In this document: positions 14,291 through 21,048 of the stretch, one piece after another
Position numbering within the stretch: the first letter of the stretch is position 1
Layout: every line of letters begins with the position of its first letter
Assembly: GCA_009602735.1 (NCBI GenBank)
Contig: WELA01002863.1
Coordinates: 1 to 30,757 of the forward strand
Length of the DNA: 30,757 nt
Reading direction: 5' to 3'
Source: Mesotaenium endlicherianum
Lineage: Eukaryota > Streptophyta > Zygnematophyceae > Zygnematales > Mesotaeniaceae
Program-made: the position numbers and the translations under genes
Notes under the pieces: generated by a model
The model's database searches: none
What the model was told of the DNA's origin: nothing
Seen by the model: the letters and a program-made list of their open reading frames with translations, nothing else

Positions 14291-15205
14291 ATGAAATCTC
14301 TTGCAAGAAGAAAGTTTCTTCAAACACTTGCTACCGGTGGTGCAGCACTAGGATTGGCCAATACCGGGTGGGCACGCGCACTGAACAAACAAACCCTTAC
14401 TGCAGCTGCTGATAATCGTTTTAAGATCAGCCTGAATGCCTATTCTTTCAATGGCCCATTAACAAAAGGCACTACCGACCTCGAGGCGGTGATGGATTTT
14501 TGCGCCAAAACAGGTTTTGACGCCATTGATCTTACAGGCTATTATTTTCCTGGCTACCCCGAAGTGCCCACCGATGAATATATCTATCGTTTAAAACAAA
14601 AAGCGCATACCCTTGGCCTGGGTATCAGCGGCACCGGTATCCGTAATGAATTTGCCGAACCCAACGAGGCCAGGCGTGAAGCGGAAATACTATTTGTAAA
14701 AAAATGGATCGATGTAGCGGCCAAATTGGGAGCGCCTGTTATAAGGGTATTCAGCGGAAAAACCATTCCTGCAAATCATACATGGGAACAAACCGAAGCA
14801 TGGATCATAGATGCATTCCAGCAATGTGCGGCATATGGAAAACAAAAAGGGGTCATCGTAGCGATGCAGAATCATAACGACTTTATTAAAACTGCAGCAC
14901 AAACGCTGGATATTCTGAAAAAAGTAAACAGTGAATGGTTTGGTCTTGTATTGGATACAGGAAGCTTTGTTACAGAGGAGCCTTACAGCGAAATGGCCAA
15001 AGCAGCTCCTTATGCCGTCAACTGGCAAATAAAAGAGAAATTGAATTACCAAGGCCGGTCAGAAGACATGGACCTGCAAAAGCTCGCTCAGATCATTCAT
15101 GCATCTCCTTACAGGGGCTATCTTCCCATCGAAACATTATCTCCCGGCGATCCGTTCGAGATCGTTCCCCCATTCCTGAAAAAAGTGAAAGCGTATATAG
15201 GCTAA
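14291..15205 (+). CDS. Tat-exported sugar phosphate isomerase/epimerase-like TIM barrel
   Basis: A 304-residue protein with a twin-arginine signal (MKSLARRKFLQTLATGG, then an Ala-rich stretch). The mature domain is an AP-endonuclease-2-type TIM barrel: KISLNAYSFNGPL, FDAIDLTGYYFPGYP, LGLGISGTGIRNEFA, APVIRVFSGKTIP, VIVAMQNHNDFIKTA (in the place of the metal-binding Glu/His strand), FGLVLDTGSFV and YRGYLPIETLSPGDP with a Glu near the end. Family members isomerise or epimerise sugars and inositols. The export signal suggests action in the periplasm. Its stop lies 6 bp from the stop of the convergent gene at 15212. Substrate is unknown. Confidence 0.85.
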   Translation: MKSLARRKFLQTLATGGAALGLANTGWARALNKQTLTAAADNRFKISLNAYSFNGPLTKGTTDLEAVMDFCAKTGFDAIDLTGYYFPGYPEVPTDEYIYRLKQKAHTLGLGISGTGIRNEFAEPNEARREAEILFVKKWIDVAAKLGAPVIRVFSGKTIPANHTWEQTEAWIIDAFQQCAAYGKQKGVIVAMQNHNDFIKTAAQTLDILKKVNSEWFGLVLDTGSFVTEEPYSEMAKAAPYAVNWQIKEKLNYQGRSEDMDLQKLAQIIHASPYRGYLPIETLSPGDPFEIVPPFLKKVKAYIG

Positions 15206-15211
15206 GCGTAA

Positions 15212-17059
15212 TTAATAACCCCTTACATTTTTCCCTTCAATATAATTGAGGAAAGCTTTATTCACCACCTTATTACCACCCGGTGTGGGATAGTTACCGG
15301 TGAAATACCAGTCGCCCGTATTGGTAGGACAACTTTCGTGCAAGTCTTCTACGGTCTGGTAAATCACTTCTACCTGGGTAGATACCTCCGGCGGCGTAAT
15401 CAGTTCTGCAATTTTGCGTGATATTTCTTCGGGTGTGAAGGGGTCGTATATTTTTTTTACGAGGTTCTCGCTGTGCAACTGCCCTGTACGTTGCAGTTCT
15501 TTGATTTTTTCATGTACTTCGGTAAGCAGGTGCTCCTGGCCTCTTTCTTTCAATAACGCAATAGCAGCGCGGAAAGCAATGAAATCGCCCAGCTTGCTCA
15601 TGTCTATACCGTAGCAGTCGGGGTAACGTATCTGCGGAGCAGAAGAAACCACGATGATCTTTTTAGGACCCAAGCGCGAGAGCATGCGAACGATACTTTC
15701 CTTGAGGGTAGTGCCGCGCACAATGCTGTCGTCGATCACTACCAGGGTGTCTTCGTCTTTCCTCACCGTACCGTAAGTGATATCGTACACGTGCTGCACC
15801 ATTTCATTGCGATTGGAGTCTTCGGTGATAAAGGTGCGCAGCTTTACGTCTTTGATAGCGATCTTTTCCTGGCGTATCTTACGATTCACCATTTCTTCGA
15901 GCTTCTCCGGTGTAAAATCATTACCCCAGCTCAAAATGCGCTCTACTTTTATTTTGTTCAGGTATTCTTCCATTCCCTTCACCAGTCCAAAGAAAGCCAC
16001 TTCAGCAGTGTTGGGTATATAAGAGAAGATGGTATTCCTGAGATCATAATTGATACGCTCCAGCACAGTCTTGCTCAGGTGGTGACCCAGCGCAATCCTT
16101 TCGCGGTAAATTTTTTCATCACTGCCGCGGGAGAAATAAATCCTTTCAAAACTGCAGGCCCTTCTTTCTTTGGGTTCCAGTATCTGCTGTATGCTGTAGT
16201 TGCCTTTATCGTCAACAATGAGCGCGTTGCCGGGCATCAGTTCCAGCACTTCATTCTCACCCACATTGAAAGTGGTACGGATAGCAGCCCTTTCACTCGC
16301 GGCTACGATCACTTCATCATTCGCATAATAATAAGCAGGACGGATACCATGTGCATCACGCATCACAAAACTGCAGCCGTTGCCCAGCAAGCCGCCGATT
16401 GTGTAACCACCATCGAATAACGGTGTGGCTTTTTTGAGCACTTTGGAAATATCGGCGGTATTGGGATTTTGTTCGTCTTCTCTTACCAGGAAATGATGCA
16501 ACACTTCCATCATGGCGGCGAGATCGCTTTGTTTTTGGAACTCACCCGGACTCATATTAATCAGATCAAAAAGCTCATCGGTATTCACCAGGTTGAAGTT
16601 ACCCGCCAGGGCCAGGTTCTTACCCGGCAACAGGTCGCGCTTGATGAAAGGGTGACAGAATTCCACATTGTTCTTACCCTGGGTGCCATAACGCAGGTGG
16701 CCCAGCAGCAGCTCACCCAACACAGGCAGGTGGCCCTTCATGAGCCCCGGGTGTTGCTTGATATCGGGCTGGTATTTCTCCAGCTCCCGGATTTCCTGTC
16801 CTATTTTAAAGAAGATATCGGCAATGGGCTGGGGAGCGTTGCTCCGTATACGGTGGAGATAAGGGTAACCCGGCTCGCAGTTCAGTTTAACCGAAGCGAT
16901 GCCCGCTCCATCCTGACCCCTGTTGTGTTGCTTTTCCATCAACAGGTATAATTTATTTAAGCCATACGTTACCGTTCCGTGCTTTTGCTGGTAGTAAGAG
17001 AAAGGCTTACGGAGACGAATATAAGCCAGGCCACATTCGTGTTTGATCTCGTCGCTCAT
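15212..17059 (-). CDS. purF: Amidophosphoribosyltransferase (class II glutamine amidotransferase)
   Basis: A 615-residue enzyme for the first committed step of purine synthesis, making phosphoribosylamine from PRPP and glutamine. The glutaminase domain starts after a short propeptide: C9 in HECGLAYIRL is the N-terminal nucleophile, with NRGQDGAGIASV and GHLRYGT following. The C-terminal phosphoribosyltransferase domain has the PRPP loop TLVVIDDSIVRGTTLKESIV and IRYPDCYGIDM. It is about 100 residues longer than E. coli PurF, as in the long Bacteroidota form. Some Bacteroidota carry a second, shorter PurF, so this may be a paralog. It is a single gene, convergent with the TIM-barrel gene. Confidence 0.88.
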   Translation of the reverse strand: MSDEIKHECGLAYIRLRKPFSYYQQKHGTVTYGLNKLYLLMEKQHNRGQDGAGIASVKLNCEPGYPYLHRIRSNAPQPIADIFFKIGQEIRELEKYQPDIKQHPGLMKGHLPVLGELLLGHLRYGTQGKNNVEFCHPFIKRDLLPGKNLALAGNFNLVNTDELFDLINMSPGEFQKQSDLAAMMEVLHHFLVREDEQNPNTADISKVLKKATPLFDGGYTIGGLLGNGCSFVMRDAHGIRPAYYYANDEVIVAASERAAIRTTFNVGENEVLELMPGNALIVDDKGNYSIQQILEPKERRACSFERIYFSRGSDEKIYRERIALGHHLSKTVLERINYDLRNTIFSYIPNTAEVAFFGLVKGMEEYLNKIKVERILSWGNDFTPEKLEEMVNRKIRQEKIAIKDVKLRTFITEDSNRNEMVQHVYDITYGTVRKDEDTLVVIDDSIVRGTTLKESIVRMLSRLGPKKIIVVSSAPQIRYPDCYGIDMSKLGDFIAFRAAIALLKERGQEHLLTEVHEKIKELQRTGQLHSENLVKKIYDPFTPEEISRKIAELITPPEVSTQVEVIYQTVEDLHESCPTNTGDWYFTGNYPTPGGNKVVNKAFLNYIEGKNVRGY

Positions 17060-17078
17060 GGTGCGTATTAAAAAAGAA

Positions 17079-17102
17079 GTGGCGAAGTTACGACTCCGCC
17101 AC
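17079..17102 (-). terminator. Terminator of the redox operon
   Basis: On the minus strand GTGGCG and CGCCAC (17079-17084 with 17097-17102) enclose a 12-nt loop and are followed by TTCTTTTTTA. It lies just after the FMN-reductase stop (17114) and before the purF start, separating the operon from purF. Confidence 0.65.
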
Positions 17103-17113
17103 GTTTTATACGA

Positions 17114-17677
17114 TTAATTATAGACCGGATCCAGTTCCGGATGCAAGGTTTCTGATAACCAGAGGAATTCATTTACGAAGGTTTCTACCGATTTTTCGAA
17201 AGAAGCATCTTCCAACTCCCCTTTTTCATTGAATTTCTTGTCCACAAAAGGCGTTACCAGCATGTGGGGTGAAGCCACGCCGAACAGCGCAGGGATCAGC
17301 AGCAATAACTGCTGACTGGCCCTGATGCCACCCAAAGCGCCCACCGATGCCGTTGCAATACCAAATGCTTTGTGCGATTGCTTGGGAAAATGGTCGAGCA
17401 GGTTTTGCAGAGCAGGAGAATAGCTGCCATTGTATTCCGGCGTTACCAGTATAAAAGCATCTGCCGCGAACATCCTTTCCGCCAATGGCTTGAAGGCGTC
17501 GGGCGTATGCTCTACATTCCTGTACACTTGCTGTAACAGGGGAAGGTTCCAATCCCGCACATCAATAATGTTCACCTTGTGGCTGGTCTTTGCAGAAAGA
17601 TAATGCTTTAAGAAAAGGGCCAACCGGTTGGTTATACTGTCTTTCCTCGGACTTCCCGATATGATCTCTATGTTCAT
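17114..17677 (-). CDS. NADPH-dependent FMN reductase
   Basis: A 187-residue flavodoxin-fold reductase. The FMN phosphate loop is at the start, IISGSPRKDSITNRLA. The second flavin contact is FILVTPEYNGSYSPALQNLL at about residues 75-95, followed by KAFGIATASVGALGGIRASQ, all typical of the FMN_red/ChrR-azoreductase group. Such enzymes pass electrons from NAD(P)H to quinones, azo compounds or other electrophiles. It is the third gene of the pirin-YceI-reductase operon, 11 nt after the YceI gene, next to a MarR regulator. This grouping suggests a response to reactive or aromatic compounds. Confidence 0.88.
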   Translation of the reverse strand: MNIEIISGSPRKDSITNRLALFLKHYLSAKTSHKVNIIDVRDWNLPLLQQVYRNVEHTPDAFKPLAERMFAADAFILVTPEYNGSYSPALQNLLDHFPKQSHKAFGIATASVGALGGIRASQQLLLLIPALFGVASPHMLVTPFVDKKFNEKGELEDASFEKSVETFVNEFLWLSETLHPELDPVYN

Positions 17678-17688
17678 AATTGTAATTA

Positions 17689-18216
17689 TTAAGCTTGTTT
17701 TACCATCTGAATAGACAGGTGCAGTTTCACATCATCGCTCACCACTACACCACCTGCTTCTGTTACTACACCCCAGCTCAGACCGAATTCTTTACGGTTG
17801 ATCTTACCACTGATATCGAATCCGGCTTTGATCTGACCATAAGGGTCGGTCATGGTGCCACCGTATTCTACAGCCAGTTCCACGGTTTTGGTTACGCCAC
17901 GGATGGTAAGGTCGCCAACGAGTTTGTACTCTTCTTCGTCTTCTTTGGTGAAGCTTTTAGAAACGAAAGTAAGCTTAGGAAATTTCTCAGCGGCAAAGAA
18001 GTCTTCGCTCTTGAGGTGACCATCGCGCTGTTCGTTGTTGGTGTTGATGCTGTTCACATCGGCTTCAAATGAAATGGTTGCGTTGTTGAAATCGGGCGCT
18101 TCTGTTTGTAAAGTAGCGTCAAATTGGGTGAAGTTGCCCGATACGGTGGCAATCATCATGTGTTTTACTTTAAAAGCGATTTCGCTGTGTGCCGGGTCAA
18201 TTTTGTAGGTTGTCAT
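17689..18216 (-). CDS. YceI-family lipocalin-like protein
   Basis: A 175-residue YceI domain spanning the whole protein: TTYKIDPAHSEIAFKVKHMM, FDATLQTEAPDFNNATISFE, NEQRDGHLKSEDFFAAEKFP, LVGDLTIRGVTKTVELAVEY and RKEFGLSWGVV are the family's usual blocks. The fold is an extended lipocalin-like barrel that holds isoprenoid or other hydrophobic ligands. There is no signal peptide, so unlike E. coli YceI it should stay in the cytoplasm. It sits 36 nt after the pirin gene and 11 nt before the reductase gene on the same strand. Confidence 0.92.
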   Translation of the reverse strand: MTTYKIDPAHSEIAFKVKHMMIATVSGNFTQFDATLQTEAPDFNNATISFEADVNSINTNNEQRDGHLKSEDFFAAEKFPKLTFVSKSFTKEDEEEYKLVGDLTIRGVTKTVELAVEYGGTMTDPYGQIKAGFDISGKINRKEFGLSWGVVTEAGGVVVSDDVKLHLSIQMVKQA

Positions 18217-18252
18217 GATATTTTGTTTTATGCATTGAAAAATATTGTTTGA

Positions 18253-18975
18253 TTATGCGGCTTCCAATTCCATGGGTACTTCTATGAGCAGGAGCTCTGC
18301 ATCACTACCGGCTTTGATCTGCAAGGGATCGGCAGTATCCCAGATACCCAACCCATCGCGCTCTTCCAGTTCCTGTCCGTTGATGGTGGCATTCCCTTTG
18401 ATGAGAAAAGCATATACGCCACTGTTTTTGCTGTGCCAGTTGTAGCTGGTCTCAAACCCGTTGGAAAGATTCGCCAGAGAAAACCAGGCGTCCTGGTTGA
18501 TCCATACGGCTTTCTCGTCGTCGGGCGCTACCACGGTGAGCACCTGGTTCTGCCTGTTGGCCGGGTTGAATGTTTTTTGTTCATAACGCGGTTCAATATT
18601 GTAGTTTTTGGGGAAGACCCATATCTGCAAAAATTTCACTGCTTTGTCTTTGTTGGCGTTCATTTCGCTGTGTGCGATGCCGGTACCGGCGCTCATGATC
18701 TGTACATCGTGTTCGCGTATGATCTCGCTGCGGCCGGTGCTGTCGCTGTGGTGCAGATCGCCATAGAGCGGAATGGAAACAATTTCCATGTTCTCGTGCG
18801 GGTGTTTGCCAAAGCCCATGCCTTTTTCTACGGTATCGTCGTTCAATACACGCAGGGCGCCGAAATGGTTGCGTTCGGCATTGCGGTACTGGCCAAAGCT
18901 AAAAGTATGGAAGCTGTTGAGCCAGCCGAAATTGGCATGTCCGCGGGTATTTGCTTTATGAAGTATGGTTTTCAT
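18253..18975 (-). CDS. Pirin-family bicupin protein
   Basis: A 240-residue pirin (YhhW type, quercetin dioxygenase-like). The N-terminal cupin has the full metal site: H58 and H60 in GKHPHENMEI, H102 and E104 in GTGIAHSEMN. The C-terminal cupin (about 150-235) lacks such ligands, as usual. Bacterial pirins oxidise flavonoid-like compounds or act as redox-sensitive cofactors; which applies here is unknown. The start is backed by a purine-rich AAGGAG ahead of the ATG, uncommon in this phylum and in this window. It leads the operon and follows the MarR gene by 53 nt, with a 12-bp palindrome between them. Confidence 0.92.
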   Translation of the reverse strand: MKTILHKANTRGHANFGWLNSFHTFSFGQYRNAERNHFGALRVLNDDTVEKGMGFGKHPHENMEIVSIPLYGDLHHSDSTGRSEIIREHDVQIMSAGTGIAHSEMNANKDKAVKFLQIWVFPKNYNIEPRYEQKTFNPANRQNQVLTVVAPDDEKAVWINQDAWFSLANLSNGFETSYNWHSKNSGVYAFLIKGNATINGQELEERDGLGIWDTADPLQIKAGSDAELLLIEVPMELEAA

Positions 18976-18997
18976 GTTGTCTCCTTTAATTATTTAA

Positions 18998-19009
18998 GTG
19001 TATATACAC
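18998..19009 (-). promoter_or_regulatory. Palindrome before the pirin operon, candidate MarR site
   Basis: GTGTATATACAC is a perfect 12-bp palindrome about 25 bp before the pirin start. It resembles the palindrome in the MarR promoter (centred alignment agrees at 5 of 8 half-site positions). No clear -7 box is seen nearby, so the operon may also read through from the MarR gene. Confidence 0.45.
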
Positions 19010-19028
19010 GTATTTATTTAAAAAAATA

Positions 19029-19487
19029 TCAGTCTTCTTTTGCCCTCACTTTTTCCAGCAGCGTATTCAATGCTGCACCTTCCTGTTCGGAAAGCACCAT
19101 CAATTCATCGTGCAGCTTGTTGATCCTTGCTGTAGTGGCTTCCAGGATGGTAATGCCGCTTTGGGTAAGCGATATCACTGTTTCTCTTTTGTCTTCCGCT
19201 GAAGTGGCCCTTTTTACCAGCTTCTTTAATTCCAGCCTGTCAATGATCCTGGGCACGTTGGAGTTCTTTTCAATCATCCGGCAGGCGATGTTCTTCACAC
19301 ACAGCTGCTCGGGATGCCTCCCCTTTAAAATGCGCAACACATTGTATTGTTCATGGGTAAGGCCAAACTCTTTCAATTCTTTGCTGGTAACGGTTTTTAG
19401 CCACCAGGCGGTGTATAATATGTTCAATCCTGCTTTCTGCACTTCGCTTCTGAATTTAGTACTCTGTATGGCTTGTTCTAATTTCAC
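19029..19487 (-). CDS. MarR-family transcriptional regulator
   Basis: A 152-residue winged-helix regulator. Flanking helices for dimerisation surround the DNA-binding core (about residues 40-110): ELKEFGLTHEQYNVLRILKG, VKNIACRMIEKNSNVPRIID, RLELKKLVKR and the wing ATSAEDKRETVISLTQSGI, with the conserved D-R of the family. MarR proteins are released from DNA by phenolic or oxidising compounds. It is transcribed ahead of the pirin-YceI-reductase operon. Its promoter contains a perfect 16-bp palindrome lying between and over the -33 and -7 elements, which fits tight self-repression. Confidence 0.92.
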   Translation of the reverse strand: MKLEQAIQSTKFRSEVQKAGLNILYTAWWLKTVTSKELKEFGLTHEQYNVLRILKGRHPEQLCVKNIACRMIEKNSNVPRIIDRLELKKLVKRATSAEDKRETVISLTQSGITILEATTARINKLHDELMVLSEQEGAALNTLLEKVRAKED

Positions 19488-19491
19488 AACA

Positions 19492-19523
19492 CAAATGTAT
19501 GTACATACATCTAATTTTCCAAA
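19492..19523 (-). promoter_or_regulatory. MarR promoter with 16-bp operator palindrome
   Basis: On the minus strand TTTG (19520-19523), a 20-bp spacer and TACATTTG (19492-19499) make a textbook Bacteroidota promoter. The perfect palindrome ATGTATGTACATACAT occupies 19495-19510, covering part of the -7 box and spacer. The expected transcript starts at or next to the start codon. Confidence 0.7.
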
Positions 19524-19540
19524 TCTTATTTGTTAAAAAA

Positions 19541-19563
19541 AATCCCGCCGGTGGGGCGGGATT
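19541..19563 (-). terminator. Terminator at the end of the rimP-nusA-infB-chaperone operon
   Basis: AATCCCGCC (19541-19549) and GGCGGGATT (19555-19563) form a 9-bp stem with a 5-nt loop. Read on the minus strand, a run of U from 19542 to 19535 follows. It lies 22 bp after the stop of the SurA-like gene. Confidence 0.85.
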
Positions 19564-19584
19564 GTATCTCAATGATTTAGTGCA

Positions 19585-21000
19585 TTAATTCTTTACCGCG
19601 GAATGGGTTCTTTCGGCTGCTTTGCGCCATTCGCCGAGACCGCTGCAGCTGGCAAAATCGCTGTCGATGGCCACATAATAAGTGGGAATGTGTTCTTTGA
19701 ACCATTTTTCCAGCACCTCCTGTTTCTTTTCGGCCAGTGCGCGCTTGGCTACGCGGTCATAGTCTTCTTTCAGGTTTTCGCGGTGGGCTTCGGTACGTGT
19801 CTTCAGGTACAGGATCCTTACCACGCGGCGGTTGCGGTCGTCGGTATATACCTGGGGTTGTGAATACTGACCGGGCTTGAGGTCTCTCAAAGCGGCTACC
19901 AGGTCTTTATCTTCGATCTGGTCAATACGCAGGAAAGTAGAGCCGGAGCCATCCTGTGCAGTGATAGAACCTGCGCTGTACTTGCTGTTCTCATCATCGC
20001 TGTATTTGCTTACGGCTTCACCAAAACTCATGGTGCCGGCCACCAGTTTGGTGCGGATGGTATCGAGCTTGTGTTTGGCTTCCGTGATCTCTTCATCGGT
20101 TACCGGTGGAATGCGCAGTATGTGTTTAACAACCGCTTCATCGCCGGAGCGGCTGATCATTTGTATGATGTGCAGTCCGAATTTCGATTTAACCACCGGT
20201 GATACCTGTCCTTCCTTGAGCCTGAATGCGGCCGCCATGAAAGCGGGATCCCAGTTCTTATCGTTGCGGTTGAGCGTATATTGTCCGCCGTTGTCTTTCA
20301 CGGCCGGGTCTTCGGAATAGAGTTTGGCCAGCTGGTCTATCTTCTGCGTCCCGGCTTCGATCTGCTTCTTGTAATCGTACATCTGCTTCGCCACATAATC
20401 TTCCACGTCTTTATTGGCTTTCGGGTGCACTACAACCTGGCTGATCTCTATCTCACTTTCGTAATAAGGCAGGCTGTCTTTGGGTGTCTTATTATAGTAT
20501 GCTTTTACTTCTGTAGGCGTGATCTTCACATTGTCTACGATCCTGGCCTGCATGGCATCTGCCAGCTTGCCTTCCTTGATGGCTTCTTTATTGTCTTCCT
20601 TGATCTGGTAAACGGTTTTGCCGGCAATTTCTTCCAGCACATCTTTCGATCCGTATTCCATGATGAGCCTGCGTATGCGCAGATCCATAGCAGATTCCAC
20701 TTCTTCATCCGAAACCGGGAGTGAATCTTTCTGGGCCTGCAATACCATCGCTTTCCTGATCAGGAAACCTTCCAGTACCTGGCATTCTGTAGGCAATATC
20801 ACATGATCTTGTCCCTGGGTCTGCCTTTTGGCATCGGCCACGGCATTGATCACATCCGAGCGGAGGATGATCTTATCACCCACCTGCCCCACGATCTTGT
20901 CGGCCAGCACTTTTTTGGTCTGGGCCTGAACAGATGGGGTAATGCCCAGTCCGCCTCCAATCAACAATACCAATAGAATTGCCTTCTTCATAAGTTTCAA
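19585..21000 (-). CDS. SurA-like periplasmic peptidyl-prolyl isomerase
   Basis: A 471-residue exported chaperone for outer-membrane proteins. A signal peptide (about 1-26, ending TPSVQAQ) is followed by a SurA N-terminal helical domain (ADKIVGQVGDKIILRSDVIN, LEGFLIRKAMVLQAQKDSLP). Two parvulin domains follow: the first at about 180-290 with EIEISQVVVHP and FRLKEGQVSPVVKSKFGLHI, the second at about 295-400 with VVKHILRIPPVTDEE and LRDLKPGQYSQPQVY. Length is near E. coli SurA (428 aa). Only 48 bp separate it from infB and no terminator or promoter box is evident there, so it is probably the fourth gene of the rimP operon. Confidence 0.88.
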   Translation of the reverse strand: MKLMKKAILLVLLIGGGLGITPSVQAQTKKVLADKIVGQVGDKIILRSDVINAVADAKRQTQGQDHVILPTECQVLEGFLIRKAMVLQAQKDSLPVSDEEVESAMDLRIRRLIMEYGSKDVLEEIAGKTVYQIKEDNKEAIKEGKLADAMQARIVDNVKITPTEVKAYYNKTPKDSLPYYESEIEISQVVVHPKANKDVEDYVAKQMYDYKKQIEAGTQKIDQLAKLYSEDPAVKDNGGQYTLNRNDKNWDPAFMAAAFRLKEGQVSPVVKSKFGLHIIQMISRSGDEAVVKHILRIPPVTDEEITEAKHKLDTIRTKLVAGTMSFGEAVSKYSDDENSKYSAGSITAQDGSGSTFLRIDQIEDKDLVAALRDLKPGQYSQPQVYTDDRNRRVVRILYLKTRTEAHRENLKEDYDRVAKRALAEKKQEVLEKWFKEHIPTYYVAIDSDFASCSGLGEWRKAAERTHSAVKN

Positions 21001-21048
21001 TGTGGGTCAAATGTAGGTTATCGGGTTCTTAAGAAAATGTAAAAGCTA

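Noticed and set aside
15791..16420. Plus-strand open frames opposite the amidophosphoribosyltransferase
   Set aside because: Antisense shadows of a well-conserved enzyme, without domains.
18433..19536. Plus-strand open frame (367 aa) opposite pirin and MarR
   Set aside because: It spans two real genes and the promoter between them on the other strand, and has no family pattern.
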